The notes under the pieces are model-generated. The model searched no databases. It saw nothing but the letters and a program-made list of their open reading frames with translations, and was not told the DNA's origin. Shown one piece after another: positions 25,388 through 33,729 of a stretch of DNA of 64,000 bases (position 1 is its first letter; every line of letters begins with the position of its first letter). The position numbers and the translations under genes are program-made. The DNA comes from Streptomyces sp. Q6. Lineage in GTDB: Bacteria > Actinomycetota > Actinomycetes > Streptomycetales > Streptomycetaceae. The stretch lies in the NCBI RefSeq assembly GCF_036967205.1, contig NZ_CP146022.1, forward strand, positions 744,001 to 808,000, in the 5' to 3' direction.

Positions 25388-26167
25388 ATGTCCCGCGACG
25401 CCCGGTGGAAGTCCCTCCTCGAACTGCTCGTCGAGCGCGGCCGTCTCGACGTGGAGGAGGCGGCGGGCGAACTGGGCGTGTCCGCCGCGACGATCCGCCG
25501 CGACTTCGACCAGCTCGCCGAGCAGCAGATGCTGGTACGCACGCGCGGCGGCGCGGTCGTGCACGGCGTCAGCTACGAGTTGCCGCTGCGCTACAAGACC
25601 GCGCTGGGCGCCGCCGAGAAGCAGCGCATCGCCAAGGCCGTCGGCGAGCTCCTGTCGCCCGGCGAGGCGGTGGGCCTGACCGGCGGCACGACCACGACCG
25701 AGGTCGCGCGGGCGCTCGCCGTCCGCCCCGACCTCGCCTCCGGCACCCCCGCCCTGACGATCGTCACGAACGCCCTGAACATCGCCAACGAGCTGGCCGT
25801 ACGGCCCCAGTTCAAGATCGTGCTGACCGGCGGCGTCGCCCGCGCGCAGTCGTACGAGTTGATCGGTCCGCTCGCCGACGGGGTGCTGAGCCAGATCACG
25901 CTGGACACCGCGGTGCTCGGCGTCGTGGGTCTCGATGTCACGCACGGCGCGTCCGCGCACGACGAGGCGGAGGCCGCGATCAACCGGCTGCTGTGCGAGC
26001 GGGCGGAGCGCGTGATCGTCGCGGCGGACTCCAGCAAGCTGGGCCACCGGGCGTTCGCCCGGATCTGCGCGGTGGAGCAGGTGGACATCCTGGTCACGGA
26101 CACGGCCGCCGACAAGGAGACCCTCGCGCGGTTCGCGGAGGCGGGGCTTCAGGTCGTCGCCGTCTGA
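25388..26167 (+). CDS. DeoR/AgaR family transcriptional regulator
   Basis: The product is 259 residues. The winged helix is at 6-58 (WKSLLELLVERGRLDVEEAA, VSAATIRRDFDQL) and VRTRGGAV is the linker. The sensor domain has GLTGGTTTTEVARAL, VLTGGVARAQSYELIGPLA, VGLDVTHGASAHDE and VIVAADSSKLGHRAF. GGAGG is 7 bases before ATG 25388. It is divergent from the SIS-aldolase genes and probably represses them, released by a phosphosugar. Confidence 0.92.
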   Translation: MSRDARWKSLLELLVERGRLDVEEAAGELGVSAATIRRDFDQLAEQQMLVRTRGGAVVHGVSYELPLRYKTALGAAEKQRIAKAVGELLSPGEAVGLTGGTTTTEVARALAVRPDLASGTPALTIVTNALNIANELAVRPQFKIVLTGGVARAQSYELIGPLADGVLSQITLDTAVLGVVGLDVTHGASAHDEAEAAINRLLCERAERVIVAADSSKLGHRAFARICAVEQVDILVTDTAADKETLARFAEAGLQVVAV

Positions 26168-26197
26168 GGCCGGACCGGCGCGCAGAGCTTCGGGCGA

Positions 26198-26230
26198 GGG
26201 CGCGTGGTGCGCAGGCACCGCGCGCCCTTT
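26198..26230 (+). terminator. Hairpin with T run after deoR
   Basis: A 13-bp stem (GGGCGCGTGGTGC, loop GCAG, GCACCGCGCGCCC, one G-U pair) is followed by TTT, 31 bp after the DeoR stop. It would end the DeoR transcript before the MFS promoter. Confidence 0.75.
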
Positions 26231-26260
26231 CGTGTGCCATGGCGCACACCGGCAACCCCC

Positions 26261-26290
26261 TTGTCCCCCGCCGCTTTCCGCACCTAACCT
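26261..26290 (+). promoter_or_regulatory. Leaderless promoter of the MFS gene
   Basis: TTGTCC (26261) and TAACCT (26285) are spaced by 18 bp, and the GTG start at 26297 lies six bases after the -10. No Shine-Dalgarno sequence is present, so the transcript probably starts at the GTG. Confidence 0.55.
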
Positions 26291-26296
26291 GACTTT

Positions 26297-27499
26297 GTGT
26301 CGCTACTAAACAAACTGGGAACCGTCAGCGCCGACGGCCCACGCCCCGCCTCCCTGACCCGCCTGCGCGTCGCCCTCACCGTCTTCTTCGCCCTCGACGG
26401 ATTCGTCTTCGCGGGCTGGGTGGTCCGCATCCCCGCGATCAAGGAGCAGACCGGGGCGTCCGCGAGCCAACTCGGGCTCGCCCTGCTCGGGGTGTCGGCC
26501 GGCGCCGTCGTCACGATGATGCTGACCGGGCGGCTGTGCCGCCGCTTCGGCAGCCACGCGGTCACCGTGGCCTGCGGCGTCCTGCTCCCCCTGACGGTCC
26601 TGCTCCCGCCGCTGACGCACTCTCCGCTCGCCCTCGGACTCGTCCTGCTGGCGTTCGGAGCGGCGTACGGCGGTATCAACGTGGCGATGAACAGCGCGGC
26701 CGTCGATCTCGTCGCCGCCCTGCGCCGCCCGGTCATGCCGAGCTTCCACGCGGCGTTCAGCCTCGGCGGCATGGTCGGATCCGGCCTCGGCGGCCTCGTC
26801 GCCGCGCATCTCTCCCCCACCCGGCACCTGCTGGGCATCACGGTCATCGGCCTGGTGGTCACGGCGGTGACGGCGCCGACCCTGCTGCGCACGCCCGCGC
26901 CCCGCCCGCCGGAAGGTATACGGACTCCGGCAGGATCACGCCCGATCGACCGTCGCGTACGCGGCCTCGTCCTGGTCTTCGGCCTCATCGCCCTGTGCAC
27001 GGCGTACGGCGAAGGGGCCCTCGCCGACTGGAGCGCCCTGCACATGGAGCAGGACCTGCACGCCCACCCGGGCGTCGCCGCCGCCAGTTACTCGTGCTTC
27101 GCGTTCGCCATGACGATCGGCCGGCTCAGCGGCACGTCGCTGCTCGAACGGCTCGGCAGGGCACGGACGGTGGTCTTCGGCGGCGCGACGGGCGCGGCCG
27201 GGATGCTGCTCGGTTCGCTGGCGCCGTGGGCGTGGCTCGCCCTCGTCGGGTTCGCGATCACGGGGCTCGGGCTCGCGAACATCTTCCCCGTCGCGGTCGA
27301 GCGGGCCGGGGCGCTCGCGGGCCCGACCGGCGTCGCCGCCGCGTCCACGCTCGGCTACGGCGGGATGCTGCTCGGCCCGCCGGCGATCGGCTTCATGGCG
27401 GACTGGTTCTCGCTGCCCGCGGCGCTGACGAGCGTGGCGCTGCTCGCGGCGGTGGCGGCGACGATCGGGTTCGCGACACGGCGGTCCGCCACCGTGTGA
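26297..27499 (+). CDS. MFS transporter, 12 helices
   Basis: The product is 400 residues with twelve hydrophobic segments, the first at about 24-44 (ALTVFFALDGFVFAGWVV). GRLCRRFGS in the loop between helices 2 and 3 is the MFS motif A remnant, and ALDGFVFAGWVVRIPAIKEQ resembles the FucP/YbjJ-like inner-membrane MFS group of Actinobacteria. Substrate unknown. The N-terminus uses two consecutive rare CTA leucine codons (codons 3 and 4). It is separated from the DeoR gene by a terminator, so it is probably not part of the amino-sugar operon. Confidence 0.88.
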   Translation: MSLLNKLGTVSADGPRPASLTRLRVALTVFFALDGFVFAGWVVRIPAIKEQTGASASQLGLALLGVSAGAVVTMMLTGRLCRRFGSHAVTVACGVLLPLTVLLPPLTHSPLALGLVLLAFGAAYGGINVAMNSAAVDLVAALRRPVMPSFHAAFSLGGMVGSGLGGLVAAHLSPTRHLLGITVIGLVVTAVTAPTLLRTPAPRPPEGIRTPAGSRPIDRRVRGLVLVFGLIALCTAYGEGALADWSALHMEQDLHAHPGVAAASYSCFAFAMTIGRLSGTSLLERLGRARTVVFGGATGAAGMLLGSLAPWAWLALVGFAITGLGLANIFPVAVERAGALAGPTGVAAASTLGYGGMLLGPPAIGFMADWFSLPAALTSVALLAAVAATIGFATRRSATV

Positions 27500-27550
27500 C
27501 CCGTGAAATCCCCTGGGTTCGAGCACGCTCCACCCGGCAGACTCGCCCCC

Positions 27551-28294
27551 ATGGAAATCGCCGAGCACATTCAGATCGTCGACACGCAGGGCCGGTCGCT
27601 CGCGGCCGCCGCCGAGGAGGCGGGCGTCGACGCGAAGGTGGCAGCCTGTCCCGACTGGCAGGTGCGCGACCTGCTGCGCCATCAGGGCGCGGTGCACCGG
27701 TGGGCCGCCTCGCACGTCGAGCAGGGCTCCGCGCGGCCGCTCCCGCTGACCGAGCGGGCCGACCTCGACGGCGACGCGCTGCTCGCATGGTTCCGGGAGG
27801 GACACCGCCACCTCGTCGATACGCTGACGAACGCCGATCCCGGGCTGGAGTGCTGGGCCTTCCTGCCCGCCCCTTCACCGCTCGCCTTCTGGGCGCGGCG
27901 CCAGGCCCACGAGACGACCGTGCACAGCGTGGACGCGCGGTCGGCGCTGAACCCCGCCGAGCAGGCCCGACCGGAGGCGATCTCGGCGGAGTTCGGGGCG
28001 GACGGCATCGACGAACTGCTGACCGGCTTCCACGCGCGGGCGCGCAGCCGGGTGCGTTCGGACGTGCCGCGGGTGCTGCGGGTCCGCGCGACGGACGTGG
28101 ACGACGCCGTGTGGACGGTGCGGATCACCGAGGAGCCACCCGTGACGGTGCGCGGCGCGGTGGGCGACGCGGACTGCGAGGTGTCGGGCCCCGCGGCCCG
28201 GCTCTACCTGGCGCTGTGGAACCGGCTGCCGCTGCCGGACGTGAGCGGTGACGCCGCGCTCGCCGCACTGTGGCGCGAGCGTTCGGGAATCTGA
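27551..28294 (+). CDS. Maleylpyruvate isomerase N-terminal domain protein (DinB-like, TIGR03083)
   Basis: The product is 247 residues. The N-terminal half is a four-helix bundle of the mycothiol-dependent maleylpyruvate isomerase/DinB type: AACPDWQVRDLLRHQGAVHRW with the metal-ligand His, and ARRQAHETTVHSVDA with the second and third His. The C-terminal half (about 150-247) is an SCP2-like region with VRITEEPPVTV and RLYLALWNRLPL. Such proteins are likely thiol-dependent transferases using mycothiol; substrate unknown. ATG 27551 is preferred over GTG 27503. Confidence 0.85.
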   Translation: MEIAEHIQIVDTQGRSLAAAAEEAGVDAKVAACPDWQVRDLLRHQGAVHRWAASHVEQGSARPLPLTERADLDGDALLAWFREGHRHLVDTLTNADPGLECWAFLPAPSPLAFWARRQAHETTVHSVDARSALNPAEQARPEAISAEFGADGIDELLTGFHARARSRVRSDVPRVLRVRATDVDDAVWTVRITEEPPVTVRGAVGDADCEVSGPAARLYLALWNRLPLPDVSGDAALAALWRERSGI

Positions 28295-28339
28295 GCCACG
28301 CCAGGGGGCCTGCACGCAGGCGGCAGGTCGCGCGGGCCG

Positions 28340-28771
28340 TCAGGCGTCGGCCGCACCGGATTCGCCGGACGGCTCCAGCATCCGGCCGAGCACGGCCCTC
28401 TGGAGCGGCCGTACTCGCGCGTGCAGGTCACGGCCCTTCGGCGTGAGACAGACGCGCACCCCGCGCCGGTCCTCGCTGCACATGCCGCGCTCCACGAGGC
28501 CGTCCTTCTCCAGGCGGCCGATCAGACGGGACAGGGCGCTCTGGCTGAGGTGCACCTGTCCGGCGATCTCCTGCACCCGGAAGCCGGAGATACCGTCCTC
28601 CGGCGCGCCCTCGGCGAGCACGTCGAGCACTTCGAAGTCACTGGCGCCCAGGCCGTGCCGGTGCAGCGCGCGATCGAGCTCGCACATGGTGCGCGCGTGT
28701 ACCGCGAGGATGTCCCGCCACTGATCCACGAGGCCCGACGAGGGCTCCGCTTCCGACTTCTGTGCCGCCAT
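28340..28771 (-). CDS. MarR family transcriptional regulator
   Basis: The product is 143 residues with the MarR winged helix: SDFEVLDVLAEG, QEIAGQVHLSQSALSRLIGRLEKDGLV, and the wing CSEDRRGVRVCLTPKG. Two Cys flank the wing (MCSEDRR, VRVCLT), so thiol or redox sensing is possible. It is divergent from a 14-helix MFS exporter, with an 87-bp gap containing a strong dyad; it should repress both genes. TACGGT read leftward lies six bases before its ATG, so its own transcript may be leaderless. Confidence 0.92.
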   Translation of the reverse strand: MAAQKSEAEPSSGLVDQWRDILAVHARTMCELDRALHRHGLGASDFEVLDVLAEGAPEDGISGFRVQEIAGQVHLSQSALSRLIGRLEKDGLVERGMCSEDRRGVRVCLTPKGRDLHARVRPLQRAVLGRMLEPSGESGAADA

Positions 28772-28817
28772 GACCGCACCGTAGCAGAAAAGACGCCGTT
28801 TGTTGCATCGGAATTAA

Positions 28818-28851
28818 ATGCACTTGCAGTCAATGCATGTGCATGTACTGT
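28818..28851. promoter_or_regulatory. MarR operator and leaderless MFS promoter
   Basis: ATGCACTTGCA (28818-28828) and TGCATGTGCAT (28834-28844) form an 11-bp inverted repeat with one mismatch and a 5-base spacer. It covers the MFS promoter TTGCAG (28824) - 16 bp - TACTGT (28846). The MFS ATG at 28859 lies 7 bases after the -10 and has no ribosome site, so that transcript looks leaderless. Confidence 0.75.
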
Positions 28852-28858
28852 GCTCCGC

Positions 28859-30376
28859 ATGACCTCTCCGCTCACCGACGCCCCGGCGTCCGCTCCGTCG
28901 TCCCCGGAGCACTCCGCAGCGCACCAGGAGCGCTGGTCCCCGCGTCTGTGGGGAACCCTCCTCGTGCTCTGCGCCGCGATGTTCCTCGACGCGCTCGACG
29001 TCTCGATGGTCGGCGTCGCGCTGCCCTCGATCGGCTCGGAACTCGGCCTGTCGACGTCGACCCTCCAGTGGGTCGTCAGCGGCTACATCCTGGGCTACGG
29101 CGGCCTGCTGCTCCTCGGTGGCCGCGCGGCCGACCTGCTCGGGCGGCGCCGTGTCTTCCTGATCGCACTCGCCGTCTTCGCGCTCGCCTCACTGCTCGGC
29201 GGGCTCGTCGACTCCGGACCGCTGCTCATCGCGAGCCGCTTCATCAAGGGCCTCAGCGCCGCGTTCACCGCGCCGGCCGGCCTGTCCATCATCACGACCA
29301 CGTTCGCCGAGGGCCCGGTCCGCAACCGCGCCCTGTCCATCTACACCACCTGCGCCGCCACCGGCTTCTCCATGGGCCTCGTCCTCTCCGGCCTGCTGAC
29401 GGAGGCGAGCTGGCGCCTGACCATGCTGCTGCCCGCGCCGATCGCGGTGATCGCCCTGCTGCTCGGCCTCAAGCTCATCCCGCACAGCGCCAAGGAGGAG
29501 AACCACCGCGGTTACGACGTCCCCGGCGCCATCACCGGCACGCTCTCTATGCTGCTGCTGGTCTTCACGGTGGTCGAGGCACCCGAGGCCGGCTGGGGCT
29601 CGCCCCGCACGCTGCTCTCGTTCCTGGCCGTCGCCGTCCTGTTCGCCGTGTTCGTACGGATCGAGCGGCGCTCGCCGGGGCCGCTGATCCGGCTCGGCGT
29701 ACTGCGCTCCGGCACCCAGATCCGCGCGCAGATCGGCGCCATGACCTTCTTCGGCTCGTACGTGAGCTTCCAGTTCCTCGCGACGCTCTACCTCCAGTCC
29801 CTGCTCGGCTGGTCGGCGCTGAGCATGGCCCTCGCGTTCCTGCCGGCGGGCGCCCTGGTGGCGCTGTCGTCGACGAAGGTCGGCGCGATCGTGGACCGCT
29901 TCGGCACCCCGCGGGTGATCGCGGTCGGCTTCGCGCTCATGGTCGTCGGCTACGCCCTCTTCCTCCGCATCAACCTCGACCCGGTCTACGCGGCCGTCAT
30001 CCTGCCCACGATGCTGCTGATCGGCGCGGCCTGCGCGCTGGTCTTCCCCTCGCTCAACATCCAGGCCACGAACGGCGTGCACGACGACGAGCAGGGCATG
30101 GTCTCCGGCCTGCTCAACACGTCCGTGCAGGTCGGCGGCGCGATCTTCCTCGCGGTGGTGACCGCCGTCGTCACGGCGAACGCCCCCGAGGGCTCCTCGC
30201 CGCAGGCGGTCCTCGACAGCTTCCGGCCCGGACTGGTGGTGATCACGGCGGTCGCCCTGGTGGGCCTGCTGGTCACGCTGACCGGTGTGCGCGCCCGGCG
30301 TCCGCAGGAGTCGCTCGTGGTCGTGCAGTCCGCGCCGGTACAGGCCGCCGAGGAGCCGGTCGCGGTACGGGACTGA
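28859..30376 (+). CDS. MFS drug exporter, 14 helices (EmrB/QacA-like, DHA2)
   Basis: The product is 505 residues with 14 predicted helices. FLDALDVSMVGVALPSIG is helix 1 with the DHA2 motif D1, GGRAADLLGRRRVF is motif A, and a conserved Arg follows in helix 4 (FIKGLSAAF region). A MarR repressor gene is divergent with a shared operator. This pairing is the standard arrangement for ligand-induced efflux of drugs, antiseptics or endogenous toxic metabolites. Confidence 0.93.
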   Translation: MTSPLTDAPASAPSSPEHSAAHQERWSPRLWGTLLVLCAAMFLDALDVSMVGVALPSIGSELGLSTSTLQWVVSGYILGYGGLLLLGGRAADLLGRRRVFLIALAVFALASLLGGLVDSGPLLIASRFIKGLSAAFTAPAGLSIITTTFAEGPVRNRALSIYTTCAATGFSMGLVLSGLLTEASWRLTMLLPAPIAVIALLLGLKLIPHSAKEENHRGYDVPGAITGTLSMLLLVFTVVEAPEAGWGSPRTLLSFLAVAVLFAVFVRIERRSPGPLIRLGVLRSGTQIRAQIGAMTFFGSYVSFQFLATLYLQSLLGWSALSMALAFLPAGALVALSSTKVGAIVDRFGTPRVIAVGFALMVVGYALFLRINLDPVYAAVILPTMLLIGAACALVFPSLNIQATNGVHDDEQGMVSGLLNTSVQVGGAIFLAVVTAVVTANAPEGSSPQAVLDSFRPGLVVITAVALVGLLVTLTGVRARRPQESLVVVQSAPVQAAEEPVAVRD

Positions 30377-30399
30377 CCACGGCGGCGTGTTCGGGGGAC

Positions 30400-30434
30400 G
30401 GGGCCCGCAGGCGACACACTCGCCTGCGGGCCCC
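30400..30434 (+). terminator. 14-bp perfect hairpin after the MFS gene
   Basis: GGGGCCCGCAGGCG-type stem of 14 bp with loop ACACACT, starting 24 bp after the exporter stop. No T run follows, as is usual in Streptomyces. The remaining 200 bp to the response-regulator stop hold no gene. Confidence 0.8.
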
Positions 30435-30643
30435 GCGCCGCTTCTCCTCGCGACCGGAGCACTCCCTGCCGGTGCCGTCTTCCTGCTGTTCGCTCCGCCG
30501 GTGCTCATCGGCGCCGTCGCGGGCGGTGCGGCCTCGGGGCTCCTCGGAGTGGGGCGCGGCGGTCGCGGGCGTGGGCTTCTTCGTGCGGGTGGCACGGGTG
30601 CGGTGGCGCTTCGGACGGCGGACGCGGCGGCAGGGCCTGTGAC

Positions 30644-31309
30644 TCAGCCCAGCCATCCGGGCCGCACGAGCCCCGACTCGTAGGCGAGGACGACCAGTTG
30701 GGCCCGGTCGCGGGCGCCCAGTTTCACCATGGTGCGGCTGACATGGGTCTTCGCCGTGAGCGGGCTGACGACCAGGCGGCGCGCGATCTCCTCGTTGGAC
30801 AGGCCGATCCCGACGAGCGCCATCACCTCCCGCTCCCGCTCGGTCAGTTCGGACAGCGACGCGACGGCCGACGGCTCCTTGGAGCGGGCCGCGAACTCGG
30901 CGATGAGCCGCCGTGTGACCCCGGGCGAGAGCAGCGCGTCGCCGTGCACCACGGCCCGGACCGCCCGGAGCAGCTCCTCCGGCTCGGTGTCCTTGACGAG
31001 GAATCCCGAGGCCCCGGAGCGGATCGCCTCGAAGACGTACTCGTCGAGTTCGAAGGTGGTGAGCATGACGACCTTCACCTCCGCCAGGTCCGGTTCCCCG
31101 CTGATCCGGCGGGTCGCGGCGAGCCCGTCGAGCAGCGGCATCCGGATGTCCATCAGCACCACGTCCGGCTTCAACTCCCGGACCAGACGCACCGCTTCGT
31201 CGCCGTCGGATGCCTCGCCCGCGACCTCGATGTCGCCCTGCGCGTCCAGGAGTGCCTTGAATCCGGCGCGGACGAGCGACTGGTCGTCGGCGAGCAGTAC
31301 GCGGATCAA
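30644..31309 (-). CDS. NarL/LuxR family response regulator
   Basis: The product is 221 residues. The receiver domain (1-120) has IRVLLADDQSLVRAG with the acidic pair, VVLMDIRMPLLDG with the phospho-acceptor Asp, MLTTF and the Lys in FLVKDTEPEEL. The LuxR helix-turn-helix (about 150-212) has LTEREREVMALVGIGLSNEEIARRL and TAKTHVSRTMVKLGARDR. The start is TTG 31309: it overlaps the kinase stop as TTGA, has GGAGG seven bases upstream, and yields the normal family N-terminus. It is translationally coupled to the kinase. Confidence 0.93.
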   Translation of the reverse strand: MIRVLLADDQSLVRAGFKALLDAQGDIEVAGEASDGDEAVRLVRELKPDVVLMDIRMPLLDGLAATRRISGEPDLAEVKVVMLTTFELDEYVFEAIRSGASGFLVKDTEPEELLRAVRAVVHGDALLSPGVTRRLIAEFAARSKEPSAVASLSELTEREREVMALVGIGLSNEEIARRLVVSPLTAKTHVSRTMVKLGARDRAQLVVLAYESGLVRPGWLG

Positions 31310-32658
31310 CGGGGGGCCTCCGATGACGGGGGTGGCGGGGGTGAGGGAGGTGACGGGGGTGACGGGGGTGCTGACGAGGTTGCGGTCGATGCCTCGGTGA
31401 AGGGCAGGTCGGCGACGACCCGGAACCCGCCGTCGGGGCGCGGGCCCGCCTCGATCGTGCCACCGAGGGCGGCGGCACGCTCGCGCATTCCCGCGAGCCC
31501 GTTGCCGCTGCCGCCGGCCTCCGCGTGACTGGCGGGCCCGTCGTCGTCGACGGTGAGCGTCAACGCCCGCTTGCCGTAGCCGAGTCGGACCCGCGCCCGC
31601 CGTGACTCGGAGTGCCGCACGACATTGGTCAGCGCCTCCTGCACGATCCGGAACGCGGCGAGATCGGCGCCCGGGGGCAGCGCGGGCCGCTCCCCGTCCG
31701 TGGTGACGTCGACGGTGAGTCCGGCCCCGGCCGCCTGCTCGACGAGCTCGGGCAGCCGGCCCAGCCCGGGTGCCGGGGCGCGTGGCGCGTCGCCGGGTGC
31801 CCTGAGCGTGTCGAGCACCTGCCGCACCTCCCCCAGGGCCTCCTTGCTGGCCTCCTTGATGGTGGTCAGCGCGGTCCGCGCCTGCTCCGGGTCCGCGTCG
31901 AGCAGCGCGAGCCCGACGCCCGCCTGCACATTGATCACGGAGATGGAGTGGGCCAGTACGTCGTGCAGTTCGCGCGCGATGCGCAGCCGCTCCTCGTCGG
32001 CCCGCCGCCGGGCCGCCTGCTCCCGCTCGGCCCGTGCCTGCTGCCACTGTTCGCGGCGTACCCGGGCCAGCTCGGCGACGGCCACGATCGCCAGCACCCA
32101 CGCGGCGACGAACCCCTCCTGCCCCCATGACGCGGGCCCGTCCCCGGACGGCGGCAGGTACGCGTAGAGCCAGTGCCCGACGGCGAGGTGCCCCACCCAG
32201 AACAGTCCGGCGGCCGCCCACGCGGCCCACCGGTGCCCGGCGACGATCGCCGAGAAGCACGCGAGCGCCACCGGCAGGAACACGGGACCGTACGGATACC
32301 CGGCGCCGAGGTACACGGTCGCGCACACCGCCGTCCCGAAGGCGACGACGACGGGGTGGCGCTGCCGCCACAGCAGCAGCACGCCCCCGGCGATCAGCAG
32401 GAGCCGCGCGAAAAGGTCCAGGTCGGCCCGCTCCGGCTGCCCGCGCGCCGCGAAACCGGAACCCAGCAGGACGAACGCGGTGACCAGCACCGTGGACCGC
32501 CACGGCCACCGGCGGGCGCCGTCGCCCTGCCATCGGCCGGGCCCCTGGTGCCACCACGGCGGGCCCTGCCACGACCGGTGGGAGCCGGTCAGCGGGCCTG
32601 GCGGTCCGCCGCGCCCGCGGCCGGGCGCACCGCCGTCGCGTCCTTGCTGCTCGTCCAT
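31306..32658 (-). CDS. Sensor histidine kinase, HisKA_3/DesK-like
   Basis: The product is 450 residues. A Gly/Pro/Arg-rich N-terminus (about 50 residues) precedes five or six membrane helices (about 53-195). RIARELHDVLAHSISVINVQ is the HisKA_3 dimerisation segment with phospho-acceptor His, ALTNVVRHS is the N box, VDDDGP the G1 box and GNGLAGMRERAAALGG the G2 box. The last 30 residues are Ser/Pro repeats encoded by GACGGGGGT-like tandem repeats (31322-31380). No periplasmic loop is large enough for a sensor domain, so it probably senses within the membrane. Confidence 0.92.
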   Translation of the reverse strand: MDEQQGRDGGAPGRGRGGPPGPLTGSHRSWQGPPWWHQGPGRWQGDGARRWPWRSTVLVTAFVLLGSGFAARGQPERADLDLFARLLLIAGGVLLLWRQRHPVVVAFGTAVCATVYLGAGYPYGPVFLPVALACFSAIVAGHRWAAWAAAGLFWVGHLAVGHWLYAYLPPSGDGPASWGQEGFVAAWVLAIVAVAELARVRREQWQQARAEREQAARRRADEERLRIARELHDVLAHSISVINVQAGVGLALLDADPEQARTALTTIKEASKEALGEVRQVLDTLRAPGDAPRAPAPGLGRLPELVEQAAGAGLTVDVTTDGERPALPPGADLAAFRIVQEALTNVVRHSESRRARVRLGYGKRALTLTVDDDGPASHAEAGGSGNGLAGMRERAAALGGTIEAGPRPDGGFRVVADLPFTEASTATSSAPPSPPSPPSPPPPPSSEAPR

Positions 32659-32713
32659 GCCGCCACGCTAAGGGCCGCGGGCCTCCAGGGGCGTCAGCCG
32701 GGCGAGGTGATCA

Positions 32714-32736
32714 CACGTACTCCCCGGGAGTACGTG
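32714..32736. promoter_or_regulatory. 23-bp perfect palindrome upstream of the two-component operon
   Basis: CACGTACTCCC and GGGAGTACGTG flank one central C, 56 bp before the kinase ATG. Position and symmetry fit a binding site of the LuxR-type response regulator (autoregulation). A 10-bp direct repeat TACGTGCCGC follows at 32731 and 32741. Confidence 0.6.
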
Positions 32737-32821
32737 CCGCTACGTGCCGCTCGCGCGCGGCGTCGCGTCGGGGGCGCGGGGCGCCGCGGAGGAGGCCTGC
32801 GTCGCGCGACGGTGCACGGGT

Positions 32822-33553
32822 CTACTTCACCAGGCCGACGCCATGGGCGAGTTGCGCCACCGCGTGCGCGAAGAACGGGCTCCGGTCCTCCACGACCCGG
32901 TTGAACTGTCCGAACAGCTCGAAGCCGACCAGCCCGTACAACTGCGCCCACGCGGCGACCAGCGCGATCACGACGGCCGGCGGCAGGTCGGGAGCGAGAT
33001 CGGCGGCGATCCGCTCGGCCTCGGGGCGCAGCCCGTCCGGCAGCGGCGGCAGCGCCACGCCCTTGTCCTCGTACGCCTCACGGACGATGCGGATGAGCAG
33101 CAGGCCGACGCGTGCCGCGGGCTCGACCGTGCTCGACGGCGCGATGTAGCCGGGCACCGGGGAGCCGTAGATGAGCGCGTACTCCTGCGGGTGGGCGTGC
33201 GCCCAGGTCCGCACCGCCTGGCACACGGCGACCCAGCGGCGGGCCGGCGTCACCTCGTGTCCGGCCTCCCGGAACGCGGCGTCCGCGCGTTCGGCGGCGA
33301 CGCCGAGCGAGTCGTACGCGTCGATGATCAGGGCCGTCAACAGCTCGTCGCGGCTGGGGAAGTAGCGGTACAGGGCCGAGGAGACCATGCCGAGTTCGCG
33401 GGCGACGGCGCGCAGCGAGAGCTTGGCTCCGCCGCCCTCGGCGAGCTGCCTGCGGGCCTCGTCCTTGATGGCGGCGGTGATCTCCTGCCGGGCGCGGGCG
33501 CGGGCACCTTGCGCGGTCGCGCTCCGTGGGGGCGTGCTGCGGCTCGTACTCAT
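32822..33553 (-). CDS. TetR family transcriptional regulator
   Basis: The product is 243 residues. The helix-turn-helix region is AIKDEARRQLAEGGGAKLSL, AVARELGMVSSALYRYFPSR. The C-terminal part (TPARRWVAVCQAVRTWAHAHPQEYALIYGSPVPGY region) is the WHG-type TetR_C_33 domain. It is divergent from an F420-type nitroreductase; two identical dyads lie in the 176-bp gap. Those copies make it very likely that this protein represses the reductase and perhaps itself. ATG 33553 gives the family N-terminus. Confidence 0.92.
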   Translation of the reverse strand: MSTSRSTPPRSATAQGARARARQEITAAIKDEARRQLAEGGGAKLSLRAVARELGMVSSALYRYFPSRDELLTALIIDAYDSLGVAAERADAAFREAGHEVTPARRWVAVCQAVRTWAHAHPQEYALIYGSPVPGYIAPSSTVEPAARVGLLLIRIVREAYEDKGVALPPLPDGLRPEAERIAADLAPDLPPAVVIALVAAWAQLYGLVGFELFGQFNRVVEDRSPFFAHAVAQLAHGVGLVK

Positions 33554-33614
33554 GCGGGCCAGTGTCGCACGGGAACGGATCGGTGCCCACGGTTCGGAGC
33601 GCCGCACACAAAAG

Positions 33615-33680
33615 AGAGCACTGCTCTTGCTTTGGATCGCCGATCCGGTGCACACTGCTCTCAAGCGAGAGCACCGCTCT
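33615..33680. promoter_or_regulatory. Duplicated TetR operator at the nitroreductase promoter
   Basis: AGAGC-ACT-GCTCT (33615-33627) and AGAGC-ACC-GCTCT (33668-33680) are two copies of the same 13-bp dyad 53 bp apart, the second extended to CGAGAGC/GCTCTCG. A half-site (CTGCTCTC) lies between. They flank a likely promoter TTGCTT (33627) - 18 bp - CACACT (33651). Confidence 0.75.
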
Positions 33681-33729
33681 CGGTTTCCTTCCCTTCCGTC
33701 TCTTCGCTTCTCTGCCACAGGAGGATCTG

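Noticed and set aside
30285-30683. 132-codon ORF with a hydrophobic stretch after the MFS gene
   Set aside because: It begins inside the exporter, crosses its terminator, and its Gly/Ala-rich hydrophobic run comes from GC-rich DNA.
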